A stretch of DNA of 14,120 nt. It comes from Zymomonas sp. (GTDB lineage Bacteria > Pseudomonadota > Alphaproteobacteria > Sphingomonadales > Sphingomonadaceae). Under the pieces are notes generated by a model. It ran no database searches. It was not told where the DNA came from and was given only the letters and a program-made list of their open reading frames with translations. Position numbers and translations under genes: made by a program. Positions 13,505-14,120 of this stretch are shown piece by piece. Each line of letters opens with the position of its first letter. Position 1 is the stretch's first letter. The DNA is taken from assembly GCA_027489105.1 (NCBI GenBank), contig JAIYAJ010000167.1:1-14120 (forward strand), in the 5' to 3' direction.

Positions 13505-14120
13505 GTGTCGCGGGACGAGATGATTCGCTTTCGCTGCGTCATGCTCCGGCGCAGCGGAGCCTCCGAAATCCGGGTCGTGCGCGCGCCCGATGCGGCAACC
13601 GCACGGGCGGTATTGGAGACGCGCGGGCTGCAGCCGGTCAGCGTCGAGGCAATCGGGCCGAGCCTGGTCGATGCCGTCGCACAGAAGCTGCGCGGCGGCT
13701 GGCACTGGCCGGTACCGCAGGTCGGCGGAGCGTCCGAACGCTCCTGGCCGGAGTTGGCCTGGCGAACCGCGCTCCTCATCTCGGCGATCCCGGTGCTGAC
13801 GGCCGGTCTGGCCTGGAGTTGGACCGGTGTGGACCGGCTGCGCATAGCATGGATCGAACGGCGCGAGGCCACGCTTCTGACGGCGCAGGCCCGCCTGGCG
13901 ACGGCCGAGCGGACCCGTCATGGCGTCGATCGGGTCGCGGGCGTGCCGCCGCTGAGCGCCATCGCCGCGCAGCTGGCAGCGACGCTGCCGGAGGATGCCG
14001 GGATCGAATCGCTGTCGCTGACGCCCGAGGGCGAAGTGCTGATCGAGATCACTACCCCCGATCCCGACGCCCTGCGCTCTGTGCTCGCCGAAGATCCGCT
14101 GCTGGCGTCGCTCGGCGAGC
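13505..14120 (+). CDS. single-pass membrane protein with GspF-N-like and PilN/GspL-like parts (3' truncated)
   Basis: An open frame of 205 codons that runs off the window. Residues 7-51 (RFRCVML, then ATARAVLETRGLQPVSVEAIG) resemble the N-terminal domain of type II secretion/type IV pilus GspF/PilC proteins, where a short beta stretch is followed by an A..L...GL.P.SVE pattern. Residues 86-108 (WRTALLISAIPVLTAGLAWSW) are a membrane helix. A helical ERREATLLTAQARLATAERT stalk follows, then, from about 149, PLSAIAAQLAATLPEDAGIESLSLTPEGEVLIEI with a DALRSVLAEDPLLASLG continuation, which resembles the periplasmic domain of PilN/GspL. Such proteins dock secretion or pilus assembly platforms at the inner membrane. 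GTG 13505 has GGGGA 6 nt upstream; ATG 13520 is an alternative. It begins 17 nt after nadE. The family parallels are by eye and the C-terminus is not seen. Confidence 0.6.
   Translation, partial: MSRDEMIRFRCVMLRRSGASEIRVVRAPDAATARAVLETRGLQPVSVEAIGPSLVDAVAQKLRGGWHWPVPQVGGASERSWPELAWRTALLISAIPVLTAGLAWSWTGVDRLRIAWIERREATLLTAQARLATAERTRHGVDRVAGVPPLSAIAAQLAATLPEDAGIESLSLTPEGEVLIEITTPDPDALRSVLAEDPLLASLGE

Noticed and set aside
1..14120. CRISPR array, defence island, insertion sequence, prophage or tRNA
   Set aside because: No regularly spaced repeats, transposase or phage motifs, terminal inverted repeats or tRNA-like sequence could be seen on either strand.

Overview
The window looks like ordinary chromosome from a high-GC alphaproteobacterium, most likely a sphingomonad (Sphingomonas, Sphingobium or a relative). 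The evidence is the strong G/C bias at third codon positions, with long antisense shadow ORFs; the proteobacterial order zapA - 6S RNA - 5-formyltetrahydrofolate cyclo-ligase; a DUF2842 gene; and the transketolase - GAPDH - PGK - class I aldolase cluster. Genus is an inference, since no search could be run.

Left end (1-1897, plus strand). The C-terminus of purD is rearranged. Bases 1-131 encode part of the PurD C-terminal domain on the minus strand, and bases 132-242 encode the last 36 residues on the plus strand, meeting at a GATATC palindrome. Next come a membrane-anchored helix-hairpin-helix protein and a family 61 glycosyltransferase, 7 nt apart.

Minus-strand central-carbon cluster (8445 down to 1927). 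The transcription order is tkt, gap, a small MOSC-domain gene, pgk, fba (class I) and thiE. These genes cover triose interconversion, gluconeogenesis/lower glycolysis and the non-oxidative pentose phosphate steps. ThiE contributes to the cofactor (thiamine diphosphate) that transketolase needs. The MOSC gene ends one base before pgk starts, so it is built into the operon. A perfect 8-bp dyad lies just upstream of tkt, beside a possible promoter. A sphingomonad-type inverted repeat lies between fba and thiE.

Plus-strand cell division, 6S and folate block (8589-10170). A 70-residue helical protein that may be a ZauP counterpart overlaps zapA by one base. A 6S RNA gene follows with its own candidate promoter and a foldable closing stem, central bubble and terminal hairpin. 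Then come 5-formyltetrahydrofolate cyclo-ligase and a two-helix DUF2842 membrane protein that overlaps it by 4 nt.

Right end (10171-14120, plus strand). A perfect 14-bp AT-centred palindrome precedes a diguanylate cyclase with an intact GGEEF site but no canonical inhibitory RxxD site. Glutamine-dependent NAD synthase follows. Last is a truncated gene for a single-pass membrane protein whose parts resemble a GspF-type N-terminus and a PilN/GspL-type periplasmic domain.

I found no CRISPR array, tRNA, rRNA, insertion sequence, phage gene or defence system. Most of the window is housekeeping. The items most worth a second look are the purD junction, the unusual protein at the right edge, the MOSC gene inside the glycolytic operon and the dyad upstream of tkt.
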